From Lindgomyces ingoldianus (lineage: Eukaryota; Ascomycota; Dothideomycetes; Pleosporales; Lindgomycetaceae): a stretch of DNA of 64,000 nt. Location of the stretch: the NCBI RefSeq assembly GCF_010093535.1, contig NW_022985164.1:710172-774171 (forward strand), written 5' to 3'. Both the position numbers and the translations under genes were made by a program. Positions within the stretch are counted from its first letter, which is position 1. Each line of letters begins with the position of its first letter. Below the pieces are notes generated by a model that saw nothing but the letters and a program-made list of their open reading frames with translations, ran no database searches and was not told the DNA's origin. This document shows, in pieces, positions 44,323 to 56,906 of the stretch.

Positions 44323-47121
44323 CATTTGCATAGTGCATCCTAGGTATCTTGTGCGGACATAGATTTTAGGAATGTAGCAGCCTAAAATAATGTGTCTATA
44401 TTAATAACATATAGAACATTTTTATTATTAATTTATATAACATTAATAATAACTTTATAGTTAAAGTAGGTGTTATTCTTAATTATAAACTTAAATCTTT
44501 ACAGGGCCTAGTTATATAATTAGCAGAGGTAGCAGAACTTCTTAATCTCTTCTAGCACTGCGGCATTAATGTTGTAGCTAGCGCTAGTTAGCATCTTCTA
44601 GAGTCTCTTTGTGCAGGGGTGTCTAAATTAGCAGTAGAGGCGGTAGAGTTCTAATTTAGTAAAGAAAGACATAGATTCTTCCTTACTAATATTAAAAAAA
44701 AAGTGTCTTTATTTTTATATAATAAGGACAGTAGTTTTGTCTTTACATATAATAACATTTAGAATGTTGTTAAAGTATGCCCTAAGTTAGTTAGCATCTG
44801 CTAGCAATGGCAGGAATAGTGTTAGAGTCTCTAGAATGTAATATGTTACATTACTAACTAGGTTAGTAATTTATATAGTACTAATTAATTCTATTAATTT
44901 TTATTTTTTAAAGCTAATACTTTTCTTTCTTAGTGTCTAGTCTACTTTTGTATAAGGGAATTCTTACAGGTATGCTTTAAGTTATAACTTCTTTATAGTA
45001 GAGATCCTTACTGCGCTAGTATCTTATAGTTTACCTTAGTATACTGTACAGTATTAATCTTTAAGGATAAACTATTCTGCGTATTCTTTAGGTTCTAGGC
45101 TGTAGATGTCCTCTACAGTTGCATAGTAGAGAAATGCAGCATTAGTAAAGTAGTTAACAATCTTCTTACCTTTCTCTTTATCTAGGTTATTGTTATTATG
45201 CAACTTTTTTTCTTTTTACTCTAGTTTGCCTTTAAACTCTTAAATATACATATTTACCTCCTTACACGTTAGTGTCTTATTATAGAATTCTTTATATAAA
45301 AAGATATATTAGCGTTTTACATAGAATTAATTTATGTAAAAATAATTTATTAACTAACATTCTTCTTTATAACAGACAAAGCATTGCTTTAATTATGTAA
45401 AGGACTATAGTCTAAGTAATTCTTTATATCTTCTTAGGCTTCTTCTATGTTGTTAATAGCTATGTGTACGTAGTAAGCTATATTACTTATTAGTGTAGTA
45501 CACGTTCTAGGATTTATTTATAAATGCATTATTCTGTTAATTAATTATAACTTAAAGTGCTAAACAGAGGTCACTGTATAGTGCCTTACATGTAGGCTTA
45601 ATTAAGAATATTGCTTATTTAAGTTTAGGTTACCCTTAGCATGCTTATATAATAGTAGTGTAAAGTAGTATCTTGCCTTAAAATTATAGACTAAAAGCTT
45701 TTTATATAAAAGTAAGTTTATTAATTATAGCTTTAAAAGCTTTATATAAAGTTTTTATAAAGTTCTTCTACTTACTTTATATAAAGCTTATTATTATCTA
45801 ATCTGTCTAATACTAGTTATAATTTATGTTAGTATTAAAGTAATTACTAAGCTGCTTATACAGTAACTTCTATAATTATTCTAGACTAATATTATAAAAG
45901 TAGAACATGTGTGCGCGCCCTTTAAGAATATTAGGAAAGATGCTTGCGTATAATGCCTTAAAAATAGTAAGGTGTTAGTAGAGCTTAATAAATACTATAG
46001 CCTTATTAGCTAGAATATTATATAGTTGCTTTATATAGTTATTCTTCTTTCTTTATGCCTTCTAGAATTATATAACCTTCTTAGGTGTAAGGTTCTCTAC
46101 TGTAATATCTTATGTAGGTAGAAGTTAGTATAGATTGTACAGTAATTAAATTATATATAGTAGGTATAAGCTTTAGGGAATCTTATGCAGAGCTGTAGCT
46201 ACAGGAATATGTAGCTGCCTAGTTGTGCTCTTGTACAGTAAGCTATTGCAAGGTAGTTATACTAATTGCAGAGAAAGTATTAGGTCTGTAGGTAATTTAT
46301 ACAGAGACATCCTCTGTTGCGTTAAGACTAGTAATAGTAGTAATAGTTTTATATAATACTCTAGTAAGATAGTAAACATGTGTTCTTCTTTTATAAGTTT
46401 ATATAGTGTAGTAGCCTCTGTTGTGTTCTTTTTAAAGCTAATGCCTTTATTCTATAGAGTAGTAATTAGTTTTTATAAAAATAGTTAGCTAAGATCTTTA
46501 AAGTGTATAAGCTCTTACTTTATAAAGTTATTTTAAAAGTTCTTAAGTGTATGTATGTCTATTATGCTTAACGCGCAGAGTTTTATAATTAAGTTAGCTG
46601 TGTATAAATTAAGCTTCTTCTTAAGTATATTATTTAATAGTTTAATTTTATCTACTTAATCTTTAATGTTTATCTACTTTGCTAGAGTCTTTGCTAAGAT
46701 GCCTATAAAAAGTACATATTAGTTATATATTAATATGTTATGCTAGCTAGTTATAGATAGAGCTAGCGTTGCTTGTTGCTTTATAGTAGTTAGTTATGCG
46801 TTATCGCGCGCTGTCTTACTTCTTGTCATACGCTGCCTCTAAACAGCCTTGTGCAAAAAGATAAAACAGACCTTCTAGTGTTAAATAAGCACTACTATTT
46901 ATATAATATCTTTAAATAGTATTGTATAGACAGGTTTCTTACTTTTACTTAGGTAACTAAATAGAGATTTATAGCTACTTATATATAAATTAGACTCTAT
47001 TTTTACTCTTGCTAATTTATAGTTAAAGTAGTAAAGAAAAAAATTCTTTTTATATATAAACTTTTAAATAGAAAAGTATAAAAAAAGCTTTCTCTTTTAT
47101 AGTATTTAAACTACTAATTAG

Positions 47122-47387
47122 TGTTAAATAAACTCTTTGCTAGCTAGCACTTAGTGTTAGCAAATGTGTATAAGATAGAAAGGTTTACACAGTGTAAACA
47201 TTGCACAGGGGTGTTAGGTAACTAGTGTTAATTACTTCTTGTTTTTCCTTTGTACAGAGAAAAAGGGGGATATCTAGATGTTCGCGCACAGAGGTTCGCG
47301 CACGAGCATCATGTGACATAGATACGTGATCCTGCTCGTGCGTGATCGCTTGTATCCAGGCCGCGACGCTGCTGCTGCGTACAGACA
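47122..47387 (-). repeat. Copia-2 right LTR
   Basis: 266 bp. The outer 120 bp retain CG-rich sequence (TTCGCGCACAGAGG, CGCGACGCTG). The small minus-strand frame 47185-47388 lies in this LTR and is not a gene. Confidence 0.92.
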
Positions 47388-47392
47388 ATATT

Positions 47393-49757
47393 AATTATTT
47401 ATTTAACTATATTTAACTTTAAAAAGTATTTAATTTAGTTTAAGTTATAGTTTTTATATACTATTATATTAAATTATTTAGTTATTATAAATAAAAATTT
47501 AAAAACTTTTTATTAACTAAAGCTTTTAAGTTTAGAACTTTTTATCTTTTATAATTAAAATTACTTTTAAAAAAGTTATAAAAAGTATACTAAAGTAAAA
47601 ACTTAAAGACTACTAATAACTTATTAAAATTAAAAAATAACTACTAATGCTTAACCTTTAACTACTTTTAGACCTTAGTATAAAGCTTATAACACACTTT
47701 AGCTGTAGCTAAAGTAAAATGTCTACTACTAGAGCTAAATAACTACTAACTTTAATAGCTAAACCTTTTTTAATAAAACTTAAAGCTAAAAACCTACTAA
47801 ATTTAAAGTTAAACTTTAGTAGTATAGCTTTTAAAAACTAAGTTACTTAATTAAAAGTATAAATTAAAGAGCTAACTAGATTAAAAACTATTAGTTTTAA
47901 TTAACTTTTACTAACTACTAAATTACTTTTACTAATACTTTAAATTACTTTTACTATACTAATAGTAAAAGACTTTTTAGGCACTTTTAAGCTTTTTTAA
48001 AGCTACTTTACTAAATATATACTTAAGATTAAAAACTTTATAAATAGTAAAAAACTTATATTTAAATAATAGTAAGCTTTTATTATAAATAGACTTAATA
48101 TTAATTTAGATTACTATTAGAGTAAGTAGGCACACATAGCGTTAGTATAGAAACACACTGCTAGTATTGCAAAGGAATACCTAGAGCCTAGATACCTAGC
48201 TAAATTAGATAACTTTTAGTTTAAAAATATAAAAAAAATAATTAAGCTTTTATAAACTTACTTTATTACTAGTAATAAAAAGATAGAGGTGTAACAGGCG
48301 TTTTAAACTTTAAAAATAAGTTAAAAAAAAGCATTTTTTACTTTTAAAGCTTACTTTATTAGTGCTACTATTAAAAGGTTTATATTAAAGTTAAAATAGT
48401 TCTTTTACTTATAAAAAAATACTACTTAGCTTAAAAGTACTAAACTTAGGTTTTAAACACACTTAAAAAAGCTTCTTTAAAATAATAGTAGACTACTTAA
48501 TAGCTTATAATATAAAAAAAAACACTTTTACTATTTTAAAGTAAACTATTAACTACACTTAACACTTTAATATTAGACTTATTATAAATTAATTTTAAAA
48601 GGTTTCTAGCAATACCTCTAAGGCAGTATACTATTGTAGTGCACTCTAACCTGCACCTATGTTAGTACTTAAATCCACCCTAGCTACGTACTGTTAACCT
48701 AGCTAGACACCTGCTCTTAAAAGATAAATAACTTCTAGTAACTATTATAATTATAGTAAACTAAAACATTTTACTAGTAATTATTTTATTTCTAGAGTAT
48801 AAGAAATTAAAGTAAAGTAATAAAAATTTAAAAAAAGTTTATAAATATAAATAAGTATAACTTAGACTTTTTTAAATAAAAAATAAAAACACTTAAAAAA
48901 ACCCTTTTATTTTAGGCTTAAATAAGTATAACTTAGTAAATATTAACTTATTACACTTATTTAAAGAAAAACATTTTTAAGTTTTTACTATTTTATACTT
49001 AAAAAGCATTAAAGTTTAATTAAATCTTTTAGTTAACACTAGTATATATAGATTTTTATTTATTAACTTAATAACTACTAAGTTTTTATTTTAATACTTT
49101 TATATTTTTATTTAATATTTACTTTTTAAAGTTATAGTTAAAAGCTTTTAAGACTAAATCTAAGTTTCTGTCTACTAGTATATCTGCCTGCATATGTAAA
49201 TTAATAGTAAAAGTATCTAAAACTACTTCTTTATTATTATAAACTTTAGCTTATAGAATTATATTATTAGCATTAAATAGTTACATTATTTTAAACTTTA
49301 ACTAGATATAAAAAAATAGATTATTTAGCTTAGTAAGTATTTTACTACTTATAAACTTTTACTACTTTTACTTATGCAATTAAACTAGCCTATGTGTAAT
49401 AAAGAAGTAAAGTTAGATATTAAATAACATAACACACTATAAAAAAAGAACTATATTTAGTAGTTATATAGCCTAATAATTAACTACATTAAAGGTTTAC
49501 TAAGGCTACTAAAATTATACTGCTTTTCTACTACTTATAGTTTAAAAACACTTAAATTATTAATCTACTTATCTATTAAAAAGTCTAAAATAGGTCTAAA
49601 AGACATCTATTTCCCTACTATTACCTTTATTTTAGTAAATGCTTTTTATTTTAACATAAAAAAAAAGTTCTTTTTAACTTTTATTTATAAAATTAAGCAT
49701 TTAATTAAAAATAAGTAAGCTTTACTATTAAATAATAAATGTAAAACTAAAGTATTA
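47393..49757. other. AT-rich RIP-saturated tract, no gene recognised
   Basis: Nearly all C/G are lost except a small patch at 48600-48720. Runs of TTTAAAAAG and TAGTAAAAG are common. The tract must be old, multiply mutated repeat DNA; I could not identify its origin. Confidence 0.5.
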
Positions 49758-50547
49758 ACGTACCTAACAGGTTAGCCGGCCACACAGGTTAGCCGGCCAC
49801 TTTTGCCAAGCCCCTACTAAAACTACTCTATTCTAGCGTAAAACAGCCCACTTTAGCCCTGTATAAAGCAATACAACACAAAATATTATTTAAAGTCTAC
49901 TTTTACTACTTTCTTACATGTATATAAGTTATGCCTAGTTTAATTACACTGCTTATATTACTTTTAACTTAGCTTACTTTTTTTAGCGCGCACTTATGTC
50001 TTTAGCTTCTTTTTATTACTACACGCTTTAAACTCCTTTAAAGCAGTTAGATAAGCTTTATTTTTAACTATTAAAGTTTTTTTTGCTTAAATATACTTTC
50101 TTTTATGTAATCTATGTTATGTAGCAGCCTTATTTACTGCTTAAAGCTTTATAATCTTTTTTTACACTAACACTAGCTTATGCGCAATAATTACTACCCT
50201 CTTTAAACCCTTCTTAAAGGCTTTTACTATAGACATTAGTAAGCTATCTACATGCCTCTAAATTCTTACCTTTATAAGCATTAATTATAACCTAAATTTA
50301 AAAGTATTACTTAGAGTTTATAACTACTAAGGCTTATTATTAATAAGTAGTAACGTACTTCACAGGCGAGTTGCTTACACACCTAAGTTGCTTACTTTTG
50401 CTAAGACCCTACTAAACTACTCTTCCTACACTAATGCATTCCCTACAACACTACTTAGACGCGCTAAAAGAACATTAGATACAGCTTACACTCTAAGCTT
50501 TTAAATAAGACATAAAACTCTTAAAGAAATGTGCTATAGCTATATAT

Positions 50548-50865
50548 TGTCACAGTATCCTCCCCAGATCCCAGACATAACTGTATTAGACGCGTACTAG
50601 AGTATTATTAGTGCACGTCTAACACAAACACAACATAACACAGACATAAACTTAAGCATAAACTACTTTAACACTAACTAAACCTAGAACAAGCTTAATT
50701 TATACCTAAAGTGCTTAGACTTCTAAGCTAAGTATTTAATTACTAATTTTCTCTTAAACTTTTTTATTTCTTACATAATGTCTTATACCTACTATAATAC
50801 CTTATATAGTAATTAAACTAGACCTCTGTAAAGCTTTATAACCTTACTTATGTATAATTATAACA
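50548..50865 (+). repeat. Gypsy-2 5' LTR
   Basis: 318 bp, TGTCACAGTATCCTCC to ATAACA. The outer end is preserved (CCCCAGATCCCAGAC); the inner end is strongly mutated. Confidence 0.9.
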
Positions 50866-53683
50866 TTATGTTGTGTTAAAACTCTAGCTAAGAATAGCCT
50901 CTAAATTTAATTTAATAAGCTTAGTACTTACATAACTTTAAGCTATTAAAGTAAGCTAAAAAGCCTTCTAAAAAGTGCTTACTTTATAAAAAAGCTACTA
51001 TATTATAAGCTTTAAAGCTTTTTAAAAAGACTTTAAAAAATAGCTTTATGTTATTAAGTAGTCTATTTTTACTTTAACTTTTATTATAGTAGTAAAAACT
51101 AAGAACTTACTAGCCTTAAAGCCTACTTAAAAGTCTAGAGATAGCTTAACTCTTTTCTACCTAACACTGCTTATAACTTGTAACTTTTCTAACTTAGTAA
51201 TAAAATCTAACTAACTCCCTAATCCCCTACTATTTAATAAAAAATAAAAAAACTTACTTTTCTTTCTACATAAGCTTTAATATAAACTTAAAGAAAATGC
51301 AGACTAATTCTCCTTTAAACACTTTTAGTTACTATATGCCTACTTTTAACTTAACTATAATATAACAGCCTTAATTAACTTACTAATAAATAAAGATATT
51401 ATTAACTTAAATTAATTTATAGTGTTTTTATAAGTAACTTATAAAAACCTAAATAAAAAGTTAATAGCCTTAAGTTACCTAAACACTTTATAATAAAAAA
51501 AGAAAAGCTTTACTTTACACTTTACTAAGTTCTACTAACTTATATTTAATATAGGCCTAAATAAGATAGGTCTAATTATAGCCTTATATAACTCCCTCTT
51601 AACTAAACTATAACGTGCTATAGTAAAAGAACCCCTTTTAAATAACCTTAACATGTATGCAAACCTAATTACTACCTATAATAATAACATAAGGTTCCTC
51701 CCTGTACAAGCCCTAATACGCCCCTAAACTAGCGCAGTTATAAATAAAGACTTTAATGTAATAAAAATTAATTTAAATTATACTTTAGTTAGTTCTAGAA
51801 AGTGTAAAGATTATAAGAAAAAAAGTTAATACTTTAAGTGCAGTAAGTATAGTTATATTTTTTAAAACTGCTTTATTCCTTTTTTTTTAAGTCTGTGTAA
51901 GTAGCGCTGCTAGCACTTATTAAAGATTTTTACTATTTTAATCTTATTTTTATAAGGGCTTTAACTTATATTTAAGCTCTAATCTCTCTTGCTACTCTTA
52001 ACATAGCTGCAGCTATAGCAGTAGAAGCCTGCAAAAAGGCTTGTCCTAGGGCTAAGTTACCCTCTAAGACTAATTTAACACTAGATCTTTACTAACCTAT
52101 AAGCTAAGTCCCCTACTAATAACTAAAAGTACTAAGTTAATATTCTTATATATTTATAATAAGAAACTATATTAGCTCTAATATAAGCTTTTATTAACTT
52201 AGAAGTAAACAGCATAAGTTACATTAATAAAAAACTAGCATGTAAACTAAATCTTTAATTAACACTACTTACCTAAATAATTTACTTAACTAGATTTAAT
52301 AAAAAATAACTTAAAAAAGGTTTTATCTTTTATACTATAACTATTATAATTACCTACTAACACTATAAAAAGTAGATTAAGCGCTATATAATAAATATAA
52401 GATGTTATAACTTAATTCTAGGACAACTATAGCTGTATTAGCATAAAGTTACTTTTAATTACTAAAAGTAAGTTCTAAACTTTAACTCTTTTTAATGCTA
52501 AGACATATGCTTATACTTACACCTAAATAATACTTAAGTAGCACTTAATATAGAAGGTCTTTAGACCTACTTTTTAATAACTTAGAGAAAAACTACTTAA
52601 GTAAGGCTAACAAGCTAGGCCTTTTACTAAAATAGGCTATATAAAATAATTTAATAACTACTTAAACTTAAAGAAAAGAAAGCCTTTAAAAAATCTTTAC
52701 TTACCTAATTTAAACACAAACTAGGACTTAAATAATAAATAGACATCTACTACATAGAACTTACTCTGTTTATAACTCTAGCTTAATAACTAGATTATAA
52801 AATCTACATAGTTATAATTTCTAATATAGACTAAGCTTTAGCTCTTTAAAAACACACTAACTTAAGAATAATAGTCTCTTAAAACTACTATAACTTATTA
52901 TATATCTTTTTTTAAAATAAGTCTAATAAGCTTTTAATATAATGTCTATATAATTACTAAATAACTTTTAAGCCTAGTAAACAACCTAGTTATAGGCTAC
53001 TATATAAGATGTTACTAAATAAATTAAAAGTGCTCTAAAAATACCTTAATAAGAACCTAAAAAAAAGGTTTATTTAAGCTAGCTTCTTACTAGTAGTGTT
53101 ACCTATACTATTTATAAAGAAACTTAAAAGTAGGCTTTAATTCTGTGTTAACTACTAAAGACTAAACACTATTACTATTAAAAACTAATACTTAATTTCT
53201 TTTTTATAGAAAACTCTAAGCTAACTAAGTAAAGTAAAGTATTTTATAAAGTTAGATATTATTACTACCTTTAATAAGCTAAGAATAGTAAAGGGTAATA
53301 AGTAGCTAACAGCATTTTAGACCTAATATAAACTATTTAAGTACCTAGTAATGCCTTTTAGCTTAGCTAACACACCTAGTACTTTTTAACATTTTGTAAA
53401 CAACTTACTCTAACTCTACCTAGACATGTTCTGCACTATGTATATTAACAATATTCTAATCTATAGTAATAGCCTTTTAAAGCATAAACAGTATGTACGC
53501 CTAGTGCTAAAAGCTATAAAAAAAGCAGGTCTATAACTTAACATAGACAAATATAAGTTCTACTAATTAAAGGTTACATATTTAGAATATGTAATCTTTA
53601 TAAATAGCTTCTAAATAAACCCTATTAAGGTTTAGACTATGCTAGATTAGTAATACTTAAAAGACATAAAAGATGTTTAAGCC

Positions 53684-53883
53684 TTTATAAAATTTACTAA
53701 CTTTTACTAATAATTTATTAATAACTTTTTATAGTAAGTAAGCCTTATAATTACACTTACTAAGAAAGAGATTTAATTNNNNNNNNNNTTTATAAAATTT
53801 ACTAACTTTTACTAATAATTTATTAATAACTTTTTATAGTAAGTAAGCCTTATAATTACACTTACTAAGAAAGAGATTTAATT
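53684..53883. other. Assembly gap with 95-bp flanking duplication
   Basis: Ten N at 53779-53788. The 95 bases before it (53684-53778) recur exactly after it (53789-53883). As with the gap at 41261, this looks like unmerged overlapping contig ends inside a repeat, not missing sequence or a true tandem duplication. Confidence 0.9.
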
Positions 53884-55744
53884 TAACTTTAACTTAAATT
53901 ACTAATAGTTTTTTAACTAGCTAAAAAAATCTTTTACTAAAGCTCTAATACTTTACTACTTTAACTTTAAACTACTAATACTTATAGAAGCTAATGCCTT
54001 AGACTACGTAGTAGTAGGAGTTCTTTTCTAGACTAAGCTAGACAGGACTATTAGGCCTATTACATACTTCTTAAAAAGAATAAGCCTTACAAAAGGTAAT
54101 TATAAAATTTATAATAAGAAATTACTTGCTATAGTATACTACTTTAAACAATAGCAACCTAAACTAGAAGGTGCAGCGCATCTAATATAGGTTTTATCTA
54201 ACTATAAAAACTTATAGTACTTTGTAACTATAAAACAACTTAGCTACTAATAAGCTTATTAGTCTAAATACTTATTTTATTTTAATTTTAAAATTACTTA
54301 TTATCTTAGTTAAGACAGAGGGAAACTAGATGCCTTTATAAGGCAATTTTAAAATGTCTTTACTTAGAAAGAAGTGTAAAAGGCTTAATACTAAACTTTG
54401 CTTTAACTTAAGCTATTTTTAGACCTTAACTTAAATAAAATAAATTAGATAATTAATTAGATTATTACTAATAAGTATTTAAATAATAAATTTATCTAAG
54501 AAACCTTAGACCTGCTTTAAAATAGCGCTAGTTAGTTAAAAAAGGTAACACTAGCTAACTATAAAAACTAAAATAGTAAGCTATATTACTGTAACTAACT
54601 TATAATCTTTAATTCTAACAAACTAAGAATTAAACTACTCTAAATTATACATAACTTGCCTATTAAAGAACACCTAGGCAGAGGAAAGACTCTTAACCTA
54701 CTATAGAGAGAGTACTACTAGCCCTGCATGTTCTATACTGTACGCTAATATGTATTATGTTACTATACTTACTGTAAAGTAAAGGCCTTTTAAGAAAAGT
54801 ATAATAGCCTACTTAAACTACTTCTAATCTTTAAATAAGCTTAAAAAGATATATTAATTAATTTTATTATAGACCTACTTTTATCTAAAGAGTATATAAA
54901 TATTATAGTAGTTGTTAATTACTTAACTAAGTATTAACACTTAATACTATGTTCCTCTATAACTGCCCCTAATATAGCCTAGTTATTCTACTAATATATA
55001 TAAGTTTACTATAGCCTGCCTAATATAATTATATTAGACAGAGGTACATAGTCTGTCTTAGCCTTCTAGGATAAACTTTATAAATAGCTTTAAATTATTT
55101 TCTATCTATCTATAGCTTTTTACCTAGAGACTAACAGCTAGACTAAGAATGTAAACACTATAATAAAATAAGTCTTATAAGTGTATATAAACTACTAGTA
55201 AAATAACTAGGTAAAATAGTTAGCTACAGCATAGTTTAAAGCTAATAACATAATATTTAAATTAACATAAGTATTCTTATTCTTAGTAAACTATAGATAC
55301 TACCTTTAAATAAGATTTAAACTACTTTTAAATACTCTCTAACTAACTTATTAATTTATATAAGTAATAAATGTAAACAGACTTATTAATAAAATCTAAA
55401 ATATATTTAAATATGTTTATAAAAAGCTTACATAAGCTTAAGCTTTTTAATAAGAGTACATAAACTAATTTTAAACCTCTGCCCCTGTGTATACAGCTAG
55501 TAAGAAGGTCTAGCTAGACGCTAAAAATATCTAAATAAACTAATAATTAAAGAAACTTAATTAAAAGAACTTTAGCCTTTTTACAGTAGCTTATATAGTC
55601 TTATTACATACTTACTAATTAATTCTACCTAACAGCATAAAGATACACCCTGTGTTCTATGTATTGTTGCTGCGCTAAGTAGCCTTTAAATCTAACTATC
55701 TACCTAAACAGCTAAACCTGCTACCTAAACTTATTATTATAAAT

Positions 55745-55850
55745 AATAAACTAAAATATATTATAAAAGATGTTAAATAGATCTAGTTTAATAAGAAGAA
55801 ACATATCTATAAATACTTTATAAAATAGACTAGATATAACAAACTGTTAT
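55745..55850 (+). pseudogene. Gypsy-2 chromodomain, decayed
   Basis: Follows the integrase C-terminus (KIHPVFYVLLLR-like segment, about 55637-55675). The frame reads YIIKDVK, then NKKKHIYKYFIK, a stop, then TRY; chromodomains have YLVKWKGY here, so the stop is the Trp codon (TGG to TAG). Such domains target integration to heterochromatin. Confidence 0.7.
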
Positions 55851-55999
55851 AAAAACTTACAAAAGCCTTATAAAAGAACTCTGTAGTAACTTAATTCTAT
55901 GCCTAATACCTATCTAAACTAAACTTGTACTCTAATAAAGACAACCTAATGCTAGAACTACTAATGTAAAGGATTTCTTTCCTAATAAGGGGGGAGTAC

Positions 56000-56317
56000 T
56001 GTTACAGTATCCTCCCTAGATCCTAGACATAACTATATTAGACGCGTACTAGAGTATTTTTAGTGCACGTCTAACATAAATATAACATAATATAAACATA
56101 AACTTAAGCATAAACTGCCTTAACACTAACTAAACTTAGAATAGGCTTAATTTATACTTAAAGTGCTTAGACTTCTAAGCTAAGTATTTAATTACTAATT
56201 TTTTTCTAAACCTTCCTGTTCCTCACACAACGTCTTGTACCTACCATAATACCTCACGTAGTAATTGAACTAGACCTCTGTGAAGCTCTATAACCTTACT
56301 CGTGCACAATCGTGACA
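56000..56317 (+). repeat. Gypsy-2 3' LTR
   Basis: 318 bp. The outer 120 bp are almost unmutated (CTCACACAACGTCTTGTACC, CTCACGTAGTAATTG, CGTGCACAATCGTGACA). The inner end is mutated relative to the 5' LTR. Confidence 0.9.
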
Positions 56318-56906
56318 TATATAAAGTCTTATAAAAGATAATAAATAACTATAGCGCTAGACAACCTTTATAAGCTAATTCTACAGCTAAATTATAGAAG
56401 CTAGGTAATAAAAAAGAGCAGGTAATTATTAAGACTATACTTAAGCTATATACGCAAAGAATTTCCCCTTAGATAGCATTTATAGCTAATATAGCTAATT
56501 CTTTGCGCGCTAAGCATAATCTAGGCTATATTTACATAAACTAGCCTAGTATGTTTATAAAGCGTTATTTAGAGCTTAAAGTAAAGTTTTAAGCGCAAGT
56601 ATAGTTAAAAGATATTTAGCTAATTATAAACTTTATCTTACTAAAGTTATACATGTTATTATTCTAAATGCTATACTTAGCTTTAATATTCTTTACAAGG
56701 CTAAACCTGCTTTAAATTACTCTAGAACTCTTATAAAAAGCTCTCTTATAGTTATACTTACGCTTAAATGTTACTTTAAGCTCTAAATAACGCTTTATAA
56801 ACGTACTAAGCTAGTTTATGCAAACATAGCCTAGATTATACTTAGTGCGCAAAGAATTAGCTATATTAGCTATAAATGCTATCTAAGGGGAAATCTCTTG
56901 CGCATA

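Larger units (their letters stand above)
35247..47387 (-). mobile_element. Ty1/Copia-type LTR retrotransposon (Copia-2), split by Gypsy-1
   Basis: LTRs of 266 bp (35247-35512, 47122-47387) with target duplication ATATT (35242-35246, 47388-47392). The interior is closely collinear with Copia-1: 35513-38372 corresponds to 26445-29310 and 44328-47121 to 29311-32626 minus its solo LTR. The LTRs of the two elements share the last 150 bp or so but differ in the first part. The integrase is interrupted at 38377/44323. Without the insert the element is about 6.2 kb. Coding is on the minus strand and fully decayed. Confidence 0.92.
50548..56317 (+). mobile_element. Ty3/Gypsy chromovirus-type LTR retrotransposon (Gypsy-2), RIP-inactivated
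   Basis: LTRs of 318 bp (50548-50865, 56000-56317) with target duplication TATAT (50543-50547, 56318-56322). A plus-strand polypurine tract AAGGGGGGAGTA ends just before the 3' LTR. RT reads Y-I-N-N-I-L at 53441-53452 (from YIDD). RNase H and integrase regions follow at about 53.9-55.4 kb. Near the end, 55745-55850 reads like a chromodomain (IIKDVK..., then Y-F-I-K-stop-T-x-Y where the family has YxVKWxGY), which marks a chromovirus. Stops in the frame are mostly TAG/TAA at Gln or Trp codons. There is an assembly gap at 53779-53788. Confidence 0.92.

Noticed and set aside
53684..53883. 95-bp direct duplication as a biological tandem repeat
   Set aside because: It is exact and separated only by ten N, the same as at 41221-41310, so unmerged contig overlap is the simpler explanation.
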